Source of the DNA: JAKAQB01 sp035702855
Lineage (GTDB): Bacteria > Actinomycetota > Acidimicrobiia > Acidimicrobiales > Palsa-688
Assembly: GCA_035702855.1 (NCBI GenBank)
Contig: DASSZM010000043.1
Coordinates: 1 to 22,650, forward strand
Reading direction: 5' to 3'
Length of the DNA: 22,650 nucleotides
A program made the position numbers and the translations under genes. Below are positions 1 to 8,488 of the stretch, piece after piece. The notes under the pieces are model-generated. The model searched no databases, was not told the DNA's origin, and worked only from the letters and a program-made list of their open reading frames with translations. How positions within the stretch are numbered: the first letter of the stretch is position 1; each line of letters starts with the position of its first letter.

Positions 1-484
1 CTGGGGCGACAACCTCACCGGGTCGGCGTCGCTCGCCGCCGGCCATCCCATCCGGGTCGAGATGGCCCTGACCGACGACCAGGCCGTGATGTCGGGCTAC
101 ACCGTCGTCAAGCTGGACACGACCGTCGCCGACCGGCTCTCGCCCTACGGCACGAAGGCGATCCCGGGCACCGACGGCACCTACACCGCCGAGATCACCC
201 CGATGCCGGCCCGGGTGTGGGTCGCCGGGGCGACCCTGTCGGTCACCGACCCCGCCGGCGCCACCGCCACCTTCCCCATGCCCGGGGAGATCAACGCGAC
301 CGGCGCGGTGGTGTTCGGGTACAACTGGCGCCCGTCCGAGCCCGGTGGCTACACCCTCGCCTTCCACGTGCCCGCCGGCACCGTGAACATCACCAACAGC
401 ACCGCCCTCGCCGTGACGGTCAAGTCCGGTAGTGGCGGAGGTGGCGGTGGCGGCGGAGGTGGCGGTGGCCGCGGCCGACACTGA
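1..484 (+). CDS. 3' end of exported-looking protein with polyglycine tail (partial)
   Basis: The gene enters from the left edge, so its start is missing; the reading frame is already open from base 2. About 160 residues are visible. They look like one or two beta-sandwich (Ig-like) modules rich in Thr, Gly and Pro with no membrane segment, as in large secreted actinobacterial proteins. The chain ends in a tail with 12 consecutive glycines followed by RGRH. The tail is encoded by a GGN-repeat tract (about 427-470) that is prone to length change. It runs convergent to the neighbouring peptidase gene and ends 61 bp from that gene's stop, with a strong hairpin between them. I do not recognise a family, and no catalytic motif is visible. 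A cell-wall or surface protein is possible but unproven. Confidence 0.75.
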   Translation, partial: WGDNLTGSASLAAGHPIRVEMALTDDQAVMSGYTVVKLDTTVADRLSPYGTKAIPGTDGTYTAEITPMPARVWVAGATLSVTDPAGATATFPMPGEINATGAVVFGYNWRPSEPGGYTLAFHVPAGTVNITNSTALAVTVKSGSGGGGGGGGGGGGRGRH

Positions 485-503
485 GACAGCCGATCGCCTC
501 CGA

Positions 504-533
504 CGGTCCCCGGGGCTCGTCGCCCGGGGACCG
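504..533. terminator. bidirectional hairpin terminator between convergent genes
   Basis: A perfect 11-bp inverted repeat (CGGTCCCCGGG at 504-514 and CCCGGGGACCG at 523-533) encloses an 8-nt loop. It lies in the 61-bp gap between the ends of two convergent genes. There is no T tract, which is usual for hairpin terminators in high-GC actinobacteria. It can serve both strands. Confidence 0.8.
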
Positions 534-545
534 CCGGCGCGTGGG

Positions 546-3500
546 CTACGACCCGACGGTGTAGCTGTAGGGCAGGGCGGCGACGTCGCTGCCGCCGGGC
601 AGCACCCCCGGCGTGCCGAGCGAGGCGGTGGCGTTGACCGGGTCGTAGGTGTCGACGTAGAGCGTGCCCGACACGACCGTGCCGGCGGCCCCGGCGGGGG
701 TGATCGTCACCGGGATGGTGGCGGTCTGGCCCGGCTGGACGACGATGGGGCTGAACGCCGCCGCCGGATTGGACGCCGCCTGCCACAGGTCCCCGGTCGG
801 CGCGCTGACCGCCGGGTCGAAGGCGGCGGTCGTGGCGGTCATCGCCACCGGGATCCTCGTCGGCGGGAAGCCCTTGACCCCGGCGGGCCCGTTGCGGTCG
901 GCCACGACGAACCACACCCCCGAGCTCAGGGCACCGCTCGGGGCGGTGACCGTGACCGTCGGGTCGGGCGTCGTCCCCGGGGCGGAGGCCACGTCCGGGT
1001 CGCCGTACTCGAAGCCGGCCTCGACGGTCGCCGGGCCGGGGGCGACGGCGGTGGCGGTCAGCGAGGTGCTGTGGGACGGCACCAGGTAGAGGGGGGAGAG
1101 GCCCGACGCCGGGTTGGGGACCAGGTCGTAGCCGACCGTCCCGCTCGACAGCGACACCGTCGTCGAGGTGGGGAGCCGGGCGTCGACGAAGTACTCCTCG
1201 GGGCTGGTCCCGCCGTTGGTGACCGACACGTCGACGGTCGTGGGCTGGCCGGCGGGCAGCGTCGTGGCCGCCGAGTCCGGCAGCGTCGGGGCGGACACGG
1301 CGGCGGCGGTGGTGGAGAGGGTGACGGTGTAGGGCTGGAAGACCTGGGTGCCCGACACCCGGTTGTAGAAGTTGATGGCCAACGTCCAGGTCCCTGCGGC
1401 CGGCGAGACCACGTGGAGCTGGGCGCCGTCCTGCCAGTCGAGCCGGGCGGTGGACAGGCCGTTGGCGGCCAGGGAGCTGGAGGCCATCGAGCCGACCATG
1501 CCGTCGGGGGCGATGAGCTGGGCGTAGAAGGTGTCCTGCTTGCTGGCCACGGTGATGTCGGCGGCGAGGGCGGGCTCGCCGGGGGGCACCTGCAGCTGGT
1601 AGTAGGCGCTCTGCCCGGTCGACGGGGCACGACCGTTGCCGCCGGTGAGCGTGCCGGTGAAGGTGGTGGTCGGCGCCGGGGTGGGCACGTAGCTGCGCAG
1701 GACGACGGGCACCGATGTCGCCAGGGTGAACGCCGGCGCGGCGGCGGTGCTGCGGATGGTGAGCTGGCCGGCCTGGTCCCCCGGCGTGGCCGGGGTGGTG
1801 GCGTCGAGGGTCACCGTGCCCGACGCCCCGGCCGCCAGCCGCAGGGTGGGGGCGGACAGCGTCCCGAGCGGCACCCACGTCGCCACCTGGGCCGCGAACT
1901 GCACGGCGGTGGCGTTGGAGCCGGCCTGGATGACCGCCGTCCAGGTGCCGGGCTGCGGGTCGGCGACGGTGGCCTCACCGTGGGCGCCCATCCCCTGCGG
2001 GAGGCTGTAGGAGGCGAGGGCACCGTCGGGGGCGAGCAGGTACACGCCGGCGGCGCTGTTGAGATCGGCGGAGCTGACCGACGGCGAGGTGTAGGCGATC
2101 TGGGCGTCGAGGCGCGCCTGGCCGGCGGGCACCGTGAACGTCTCCTTGGTGGCGGCACCCGACGGCAGGGAGGCGGAGGCGGCGTCGACGGGGGTCTCGG
2201 CGCCGAGCATGCGGCTCGACAGGACCAGCGACACCGGCCCGGTGCCGTCGTTGGTGAGCGTCTCGCTCAGCGTCTCGGTGGTCCCGGGGGGGGCGGCGGC
2301 GGTGAGCTGGTCGCTGGAGGTCAGCACGGCATGGCCGACCGGCGGCCCGGTGCCGCCCGGGTAGGAGCGGGCGGCCAGGACGGCGGCGTAGGCGTCGAGC
2401 ATGCCGGCGCCCTGCTGGTCGCCCGGGCTCTGCACGTTCTCGGCGGTGGAGGTGATGAGCTGCTCGACCACCGCCGGCGACGGCGAGGCGCCGGCGTGGC
2501 TGTCCCGGTAGGCCTGGATCACCAGGGCGGCGACGCCGGCGGTGAGCGGTGCCGCCTCGCTGGTGCCCCCGGCCAGCTGGAAGCTCGACGGCCGTCCGGC
2601 GTCGTTGGTGCACGACTGGTACAGCGGCGAGGGGGAGCACAGCGCCCAGTTGAGGTCCCCCGGGGCGACGACGTCGACGGTGCCGCCCTGCTGGTCGACC
2701 CCACCCGAGCTCATGGCGCTCATGTTGTTGTCGAGCCACGTGGTCACCGGGGTCGGCGGGGTCACCCCGGCCTGGAGGTAGGCCCGGTAGCTGGTGGTGG
2801 CCCCGGCGGCGATCACCCCCGGATCGGTCGCCGGCGAGCCGACCGTGCCGGTGGGGCCGGCGTCGCCGGACGCCACCGTCACCGTCACCCCCCGGGCGGC
2901 GGCCAGGTCGTTGGCCTGCTTGATCAAGTCGAAGGCGGCGACGTCGGGGAACGGGTTGGTCCCGAGCGACTCGTTGAGCACGTTGACGTGGTCGTGCAGG
3001 ACCGCCCAGTTGATGGCCTGCAGGATGGTGGAGCTCCACGCCACGCCGTTGCCGAACACGTCGAGGCCGACGAGGCTGGCTCCGGGCGCAGCCCCGAGGA
3101 TGCGGATCCGGCACGGGGTGGCCAGACCGGAGCCGTACTGGCGCAGGTCGTAGACCTGCCGGCCCTGGGCGGCGATCGAGCTGGCGTCGAGGAAGGCCTC
3201 GCCACCGGCGGTCGGGCTGCCGGTCCCCCACCCGCTGAAGTCCTGGTAGTCCACGAAGACGTGCTGGCCGTCGGGCCGGACGAAGTCGGGGTTGTTGGTG
3301 TCGATCCCGTCGGCGATGAAGCCGACCTTCACGCCCGCCCCGGTGTAGCCGAGGGCCTGGGCGGCGGCCCCCTTGCCGCTCTGGGTGGCGGCGTGGATCA
3401 GGCCGAGCGCCTCGGGGTCGAGCTGGACCGCCTTGCCGGTGGTGCAGGCCCCGGCAGGGAGCCGGGCGGTGCCGGGGGCGCCGCCGCCGGGGTGGACGGT

Positions 3501-3938
3501 CGGGCTGGTCTCGTGGACGGCGACATCGGGCACGACCGCCGCCACGGCCGGGTCGGCCCGCAGCCGGGCTTCCTCGCCGCCGGAGACGGTGGCGACCACG
3601 TCGTCGACGAGGGCGAGGCCGTGCACGTCCTTGGAGCCGGTGAGGTGCAGCTCGCCCAGCACCGGGCGTTGCACGGTCGCCGCCTCCTGCTCCCGCAGAC
3701 CTGCCCGGAGGCCGGCGGTGGTGGCGAGCCCGTTGCGCAACTCGACGATCACCCGGTGGGTGACCCCCTGCGCCAGGCGGTGCTCGAGGGCGGGGGTGAG
3801 CGGCGCCTCCGACGCGCGCCGCGAGGCCCCACCGGCGGTGGCGGTCGGTTGGGCCGCGGCGACCGCCGGGCTCGAGCACAGCGCGATCAGCGCCGCCGAA
3901 GCGAGCGTCGCAACCCGGCGCGTCCGTCCCACGATCAC
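546..3938 (-). CDS. secreted subtilase-fold peptidase with sedolisin-like active site (paralogue B)
   Basis: Secreted endopeptidase, 1,130 aa. The start is a GTG at 3938, with GAAAGG six bases upstream; a second GTG at 3932 is possible. A signal peptide (about 1-29, ending AVAAAQ) is followed by an I9-like propeptide (about 60-142, RVIVEL...VVPDVAVH) and a subtilase-fold catalytic domain (about 196-525). The usual Asp-Thr-Gly is A209-D210-G211 and the usual HGTH is replaced. Instead there are E247 and D251 (ExxxD), D359 in SGD and S460 in GGTSEAAP, the residue set of S53 sedolisins. The C-terminal 600 residues carry beta-sandwich modules, including two PPC-like blocks (about 597-690 and 775-876, each with P/A-x-GTWT) that probably bind substrate or the cell surface. 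There is no sorting signal. It is the downstream member of a tandem pair and has its own promoter. Homologues would usually be labelled S8 peptidase; the S53-like mechanism is my inference. Confidence 0.85.
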   Translation of the reverse strand: MIVGRTRRVATLASAALIALCSSPAVAAAQPTATAGGASRRASEAPLTPALEHRLAQGVTHRVIVELRNGLATTAGLRAGLREQEAATVQRPVLGELHLTGSKDVHGLALVDDVVATVSGGEEARLRADPAVAAVVPDVAVHETSPTVHPGGGAPGTARLPAGACTTGKAVQLDPEALGLIHAATQSGKGAAAQALGYTGAGVKVGFIADGIDTNNPDFVRPDGQHVFVDYQDFSGWGTGSPTAGGEAFLDASSIAAQGRQVYDLRQYGSGLATPCRIRILGAAPGASLVGLDVFGNGVAWSSTILQAINWAVLHDHVNVLNESLGTNPFPDVAAFDLIKQANDLAAARGVTVTVASGDAGPTGTVGSPATDPGVIAAGATTSYRAYLQAGVTPPTPVTTWLDNNMSAMSSGGVDQQGGTVDVVAPGDLNWALCSPSPLYQSCTNDAGRPSSFQLAGGTSEAAPLTAGVAALVIQAYRDSHAGASPSPAVVEQLITSTAENVQSPGDQQGAGMLDAYAAVLAARSYPGGTGPPVGHAVLTSSDQLTAAAPPGTTETLSETLTNDGTGPVSLVLSSRMLGAETPVDAASASLPSGAATKETFTVPAGQARLDAQIAYTSPSVSSADLNSAAGVYLLAPDGALASYSLPQGMGAHGEATVADPQPGTWTAVIQAGSNATAVQFAAQVATWVPLGTLSAPTLRLAAGASGTVTLDATTPATPGDQAGQLTIRSTAAAPAFTLATSVPVVLRSYVPTPAPTTTFTGTLTGGNGRAPSTGQSAYYQLQVPPGEPALAADITVASKQDTFYAQLIAPDGMVGSMASSSLAANGLSTARLDWQDGAQLHVVSPAAGTWTLAINFYNRVSGTQVFQPYTVTLSTTAAAVSAPTLPDSAATTLPAGQPTTVDVSVTNGGTSPEEYFVDARLPTSTTVSLSSGTVGYDLVPNPASGLSPLYLVPSHSTSLTATAVAPGPATVEAGFEYGDPDVASAPGTTPDPTVTVTAPSGALSSGVWFVVADRNGPAGVKGFPPTRIPVAMTATTAAFDPAVSAPTGDLWQAASNPAAAFSPIVVQPGQTATIPVTITPAGAAGTVVSGTLYVDTYDPVNATASLGTPGVLPGGSDVAALPYSYTVGS

Positions 3939-3980
3939 CCGAAGCCTTTCCGCCGGGCGCCTGCGGCCCGAGGAGCTGCG

Positions 3981-4009
3981 AGTGTACGGACGCGCCCCAC
4001 GGCGGTCAA
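3981..4009 (-). promoter_or_regulatory. sigma70-type promoter of peptidase B
   Basis: On the minus strand, a -35 TTGACC (4009-4004) and a -10 TACACT (3986-3981) are separated by exactly 17 bp. Transcription would begin near 3974, giving a leader of about 35 nt before the GTG at 3938. It means peptidase B does not depend on readthrough from peptidase A. Confidence 0.75.
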
Positions 4010-4082
4010 CGGCCCGGCGACGGCCGGACCGGTGGCCGGCGTGCCGGCCGGCGACCCCGGGGGGCGCCCGCCGGCACGGCGC

Positions 4083-7000
4083 TCACGAGCCTGCCGAGAC
4101 GGTGTAGGTGTAGGGAAGCGCCGCCAGCTCGCTGCCGGAGGGGACGATCACCCCGGCGTTGGAGAGGCTCTCGGCGGCCTGCTGGTTGATGGCGCTGTAG
4201 TCGTCGACGTACAGCGTGCCCGACACCGTGGTGCCGGCGGGCCCCTGCGGGGTGATGGTCACCGGGATCGTCACCGTGTGCCCGGGTTCGACCAGGTACG
4301 GCGTGCCGCCGGCGGTCGGGTCGACGGCGGTCTTCCAGATGTCGCCGGTCGGCGAGCTGACCGCCGGGTCGAACGCCGCCGTGGTGGCCGTCATCGACGT
4401 GCTCACCGTCGTCGCCGGGTACCCCTTCAGGCCGTCGGGGCCGGCCAGCTCGGGCGTGACGGTCCACTCCCCGGCGGGCACGCCGGGGGAGCCGGGGCCG
4501 TAGGTCCCCGTGGCCGTCTTGCTGGGCGTCGCCGGGTCGACGAGGACGTCGGGGTCACCGAAGAGGTACGAGTAGTCGAACACGACCGGCCGGGGGCCGG
4601 TGGCGCTGGCGGTGATCGCCGACGTCTGCGGGGGCACCACGTAGGTCGGCGCGTCGACGCCGTTGGGCGGCACCGGTGCGGCGGCGCTGGTGAGCGACCG
4701 GAGCTTGACCGTGGCGGTCGTCGCCAGGCGGGCGTCGACGAAGTACTCCTCCGGCGTGGTCCCGTTGTTGGTGACCGTCACGTCGACGGTGCTCGGCGTC
4801 CCCGCCGGCAGGGTCGTGGTGGCCGCGTCGGGCAGCCCGCTGGCGCTCACCGCCGGGGCGGTGGTGTCGAGGCTGACGGTGAACGGCTGGTTCACCACCG
4901 TCCCCGACACCCGGTTGTAGAAGTTGATCGCCAGGGTCCAGGTGCCGGCGGCCGGCGACAGGACGTGCAGCTGGGTGCCGTTCTCCCAGACGAGGCGGGA
5001 ACCGGCGGCGCTCTGGGTGAGCAGGGAGTTCGACGACGTCGACTCCGCCACCCCGCCTGGGCTGATCAGCTCGGCGGTGAAGGTGTCCTGCGAGGATGCG
5101 GGCACGATCGAGGCGTTGAGCGCCGGGGTGCCGGCCGCGACCGGCACCTCGTAGTAGGCGCTCTGGCCGGTGTCGGTCGCCCGGCCGTTGCCGCCGGTGA
5201 CGATGCCGGTGAACGTGGAGGTGGGCGACGCCTGCGAGCGCAGGATCACCGCCACCGAGGTCTGCACCCCCCAGTACGGCAGGCCCGGGGTGGTGTTGCG
5301 GATCAGGATGGAGCCGCTCTCGTCACCGGGACCGGCCGGGGTGGTCGTGGTCAGGGTGACCGGGGCGGAAGCACCGGGCGCCAGGGTGAGCGTGCTCGGC
5401 GAGAGGGTCCCGAGCGAGCGCCACGTCGCCACCTGGGCGAGGAAGTGGGCGGTGCTCGGCGCCCCGCCGACGATCAGCGCCGTCCACGTGCCCGGCGCCG
5501 GGTCGGCGACGACGGCCTCGCCGTGGGCCCCCATCCCCTGCGGCAGGCTGTTGGCGGCGAAGGTCCCGCCCGGGCCGTACAGGTAGATGCTGACCGCCCC
5601 TGCGAAGTTGGTCGACTCCGTCGAGGACGACGTGTAGGCGACCTGGGTCTTGAGGCGCGCCTGGTGGGCCGGCACCGTGAACTGCTCGGTGGTGGCGTAG
5701 CTGTTGGCGCCCGTGAGGGAGCTGGTCGTGTCCGACACCGTCGTCTCCGGGCCGAGGACCCGGGTCGACAGGTCGTAGGTGGCCGTGCCGGCGCCGTTGT
5801 TGGTCAGGGTGTCGGTCAGGGTCACCGGGCTCGACGGGGCGGCGGCGGTGTCGAGCTGGTCGCTCGAGGTGAGCACCGTGTGGCCGGCCGGGCTGACGCT
5901 CGCCCCGGCGTAGGAGCGGGCGGCGAGCACGGCGGCGTAGGCGTTGAGCATGCCGGCGCCCTGCTGGTCGGCGGGGGCGGAGACGTTCTCGGCGGTGGAG
6001 GTGATGATCTGCTTGACGACCGCGGGGCTGGGCGACGCGCCGTGGTGGCTCCCCCGGTAGGCCTGGATCACCAGGGCGGCCACGCCGGCGGTGAGCGGAG
6101 CGGCCTCGCTGGTGCCGCCCTCGAGGGTGAAGTCCTCCCCCTTGCCCTGGGCGTTGGCGCAGCCGGAGTACAGGTGGAGGTTGGACGAGCAGAGCACCCA
6201 GTTGAGGTCGCCGGGGGCGAGGACGTCGACGGTGCGACCCGACTCGGTGACCCCGCCGGAGCTGAGGGCGCTGACGTTGTTGTCCAGCCAGTGGTGCAAG
6301 CTGCTCTCGAGGGGCACGATGCCTGCCTGGAGGTAGGCCCGGAAGGTGGTGGACGCCCCGGCGTCGATGACCGCCGGGTCACTGGCGGGCGACCCGATGG
6401 TGTTGGTCGGCCCGGCGTCGCCGGCGGAGACCGTGACGGTGACGCCGCGGGCGATGGCGGCGTCGTTGGCCTGCTCGGTCAGGTCGAGGGCCTGCACGTC
6501 CGGGAAGGGGTTGGAGCCGAACGACTCGTTGAGGACGTTGACGTGGTCGTGCAGCACGGCCCAGTTGATGCCCTGGAGGATCGTCGAGCTGTACGCCGAC
6601 GGGGCGCTGCCGAACACGTTGATGTCCACCAGGCTGGCGCCGGGGGCGACGCCGAGGATCCGGATGCGGCACGGCTGGGCGAGGCCGGTGCCGAAGCCCT
6701 GGAGGTTGTAGACCTTGCGACCCTGGGCGGCGATCGAGCTTGCGTCGAGGAACGACTCGATGCTGGCCGTGCCCTGCGGGCCGCCGTTGCCGGTGTTGCT
6801 GAAGTCCTGGTAGTCGACGAAGACGTGCGAGCCGTTGGGGCGGATGAAGTCGGGCTGGTTGGTGTCGATCCCGCCGGCGATGAACGCCACCTTCACGCCC
6901 GCCCCCGTGTAGCCGAGCGCCTGCGCCGTGGCGCCCTTGCCGCTCTGGCTGGCGGCGTGGATCGTCTCGACCGCCTCGGGGTTGAGCTGGACGGCCTTGC

Positions 7001-7499
7001 CGCCCGGGCAGACCCCGGCGGGGGTCTTGAAGCCGGCGGCCTGGGAGGTCGACGCCCCCGGGCGGGCCGTCACCGGGGCGCCGAGCGGCACCACGCTGTC
7101 GGGGATGACCTCCGACACCGCCGGGTCGGAGCGCAGCCGGGCCGCCTCCCCCGACGACACGGTGGCGGTGACGGCGTCGACGAGCGACAGGCTGTGCACG
7201 TTGCGGGCGTGGGTCTCCCGCAGCTGGGCGAGCACCGGCCGCTGCACGGATGCCGCCTCCGCCTCGAGCGCGCCGGCGGTGCGGCCCACGCTGGCCAGGC
7301 GGCTTCGCAGGACCACGATCACCCGCTGGTCCACGTTGCTGGAGAGGGCCCGGGCCGTCGCCGCCGTCAGCGGCGCCTGGGTCCCCCCGGTGGCCGCCGG
7401 GAGGCCGGTGGGTGTCGCCCCGGCGGTGACCGGCGACACCACCAAGGCAGCGAGCGCCAGCGGCAACCCGCCGGCGACCCTTCGCAACGAACGCTTCAT
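4083..7499 (-). CDS. secreted subtilase-fold peptidase with sedolisin-like active site (paralogue A)
   Basis: Secreted peptidase, 1,138 aa. It starts at an ATG with GGAGG six bases upstream. A signal peptide (about 1-29) precedes an I9-like propeptide (about 57-136) and a catalytic domain (about 195-530). The catalytic-Asp position of subtilisin is A208-G209-G210, so no acidic residue remains there. E248 and D252 (ExxxD) replace the HGTH segment, D361 lies in AGD and S464 in GGTSEAAP. These residues match those of paralogue B and the S53 sedolisins. The C-terminal half consists of beta-sandwich and PPC-like modules with the conserved stretch TWTLAINFYNRVSGT. The two paralogues align along their whole length, so they arose by tandem duplication. 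They have diverged most in the surface loops and the A/G-G-I-D turn. It probably acts outside the cell; the substrate is unknown. Confidence 0.85.
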   Translation of the reverse strand: MKRSLRRVAGGLPLALAALVVSPVTAGATPTGLPAATGGTQAPLTAATARALSSNVDQRVIVVLRSRLASVGRTAGALEAEAASVQRPVLAQLRETHARNVHSLSLVDAVTATVSSGEAARLRSDPAVSEVIPDSVVPLGAPVTARPGASTSQAAGFKTPAGVCPGGKAVQLNPEAVETIHAASQSGKGATAQALGYTGAGVKVAFIAGGIDTNQPDFIRPNGSHVFVDYQDFSNTGNGGPQGTASIESFLDASSIAAQGRKVYNLQGFGTGLAQPCRIRILGVAPGASLVDINVFGSAPSAYSSTILQGINWAVLHDHVNVLNESFGSNPFPDVQALDLTEQANDAAIARGVTVTVSAGDAGPTNTIGSPASDPAVIDAGASTTFRAYLQAGIVPLESSLHHWLDNNVSALSSGGVTESGRTVDVLAPGDLNWVLCSSNLHLYSGCANAQGKGEDFTLEGGTSEAAPLTAGVAALVIQAYRGSHHGASPSPAVVKQIITSTAENVSAPADQQGAGMLNAYAAVLAARSYAGASVSPAGHTVLTSSDQLDTAAAPSSPVTLTDTLTNNGAGTATYDLSTRVLGPETTVSDTTSSLTGANSYATTEQFTVPAHQARLKTQVAYTSSSTESTNFAGAVSIYLYGPGGTFAANSLPQGMGAHGEAVVADPAPGTWTALIVGGAPSTAHFLAQVATWRSLGTLSPSTLTLAPGASAPVTLTTTTPAGPGDESGSILIRNTTPGLPYWGVQTSVAVILRSQASPTSTFTGIVTGGNGRATDTGQSAYYEVPVAAGTPALNASIVPASSQDTFTAELISPGGVAESTSSNSLLTQSAAGSRLVWENGTQLHVLSPAAGTWTLAINFYNRVSGTVVNQPFTVSLDTTAPAVSASGLPDAATTTLPAGTPSTVDVTVTNNGTTPEEYFVDARLATTATVKLRSLTSAAAPVPPNGVDAPTYVVPPQTSAITASATGPRPVVFDYSYLFGDPDVLVDPATPSKTATGTYGPGSPGVPAGEWTVTPELAGPDGLKGYPATTVSTSMTATTAAFDPAVSSPTGDIWKTAVDPTAGGTPYLVEPGHTVTIPVTITPQGPAGTTVSGTLYVDDYSAINQQAAESLSNAGVIVPSGSELAALPYTYTVSAGS

Positions 7500-7526
7500 C
7501 CCGCGCCTCCCCGTGTACGGCCTGGC

Positions 7527-7567
7527 GCCGCCGGCGGCAGCCTAGGAATGGCACGGCCCGGCGTCAA
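7527..7567 (-). promoter_or_regulatory. sigma70-type promoter of peptidase A with palindrome at the start site
   Basis: On the minus strand, a -35 TTGACG (7567-7562), a 17-bp spacer and a -10 TAGGCT (7544-7539) lie upstream of the ATG at 7499. Transcription would start near 7532. The perfect palindrome GCCGCCGGCGGC (7527-7538) lies directly across that start and could be an operator, although GC-rich palindromes are common here. The layout matches the promoter of paralogue B. Confidence 0.7.
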
Positions 7568-7594
7568 TCCTCGTCGTGGGCTCATCGTGGGGGA

Positions 7595-8488
7595 TCACGA
7601 CAGCACGCGGCGGCGGAAGGCGCGGATGCCGATGACGAGGAACGCGACGGCGAAGCCGGCCAGGGCGGGATAGACCGCGAACAGGGTCATGTGGCTGATG
7701 TCGGTGAATGCCCCCCGCAGCCCCTCGTTGGCGTAGAGCAGCGGATTGAGGCAGGTCAGGACCTGCAACCAGTGGAAGCCGCCGACCTGGACGGGCGCCA
7801 GCCGGGTCCATTCGTAGTAGGTGCCACCGAGGAAGGTGATCGGCAGGACGATGAACCCGAACATGAGCCCGATGTTGCGCGGCTCGAAGACGCAGCCGAG
7901 GAGCAGGCCGAGGCTGCTGAACGCCAGGCACACCAATGGCAGCAGGGTGACGATCACGGGCCAGTGCAGGGTGAAGTCGGCGTGGACGCCGGGGGCGTGG
8001 ACCACGGCGGCGATCGGGAAGACGATGAGCGCGGCGAGGATCCCCTGGATCATGCCGAAGAGAACCTTGGCGACCGCCACCAGCCACACCGGGCAGGGCG
8101 CCTGGACCCGGTCCTCGATCTCACGGGTGAAGCCGAACTCCTGCGCCAGCTGGAGGGCGACGGCCTGGACGCCCTGGAACATCACGGAGATACCCACGAC
8201 GCCGGGCACCAGCACGGTGGCGAAGTCGCCTGCCCCGGCGCTGCCGCCGCCGACCGACTGGCCGATCTTCGGGAAGACGTAGAGGAACACGAACACGAGC
8301 AGGAACGGCTGGATCAGCGTCCGCAACACGAACTCGACCAGGTGCTTGCGCAGCACGACCAGGTCCCGCAGGAGCAGGGCCCCGAGGGTGATCCACGAGG
8401 CGGCGGCGGTGGAGCGCAGCGGGGCGGTCCCGATGTGGGCCCCGGCCGGGGGCGACGCCGGGCGGGGGATGGTGGTCGTGGTGGCCAT
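7595..8488 (-). CDS. ABC-2 type exporter permease (DrrB-like)
   Basis: Membrane subunit of an ABC exporter, 297 aa, a normal length for the DrrB/NodJ class. After a Pro/Thr-rich cytoplasmic N-terminus come about six hydrophobic segments (roughly 58-73, 91-113, 137-164, 177-199, 206-222 and 268-289). The ABC-2 signature appears near residues 213-260, with FIVLPITFLGGTYYEW followed by NPLLYANEGLRG. Its ATG overlaps the TGA of the ATPase gene by one base (TGATG), so the two are translationally coupled and should form one complex. The cargo cannot be read from sequence. Relatives export drugs, lipids or polysaccharide precursors. Peptidase A follows 95 bp downstream but has its own promoter. Confidence 0.88.
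   Translation of the reverse strand: MATTTTIPRPASPPAGAHIGTAPLRSTAAASWITLGALLLRDLVVLRKHLVEFVLRTLIQPFLLVFVFLYVFPKIGQSVGGGSAGAGDFATVLVPGVVGISVMFQGVQAVALQLAQEFGFTREIEDRVQAPCPVWLVAVAKVLFGMIQGILAALIVFPIAAVVHAPGVHADFTLHWPVIVTLLPLVCLAFSSLGLLLGCVFEPRNIGLMFGFIVLPITFLGGTYYEWTRLAPVQVGGFHWLQVLTCLNPLLYANEGLRGAFTDISHMTLFAVYPALAGFAVAFLVIGIRAFRRRVLS

Noticed and set aside
432..7673. A 2,413-codon open frame on the plus strand
   Set aside because: It lies antisense to two well-supported peptidase genes and its composition (Arg, Gly, Asp, Val, low complexity) is that of a GC-rich shadow frame. It has no domain and no ribosome site.
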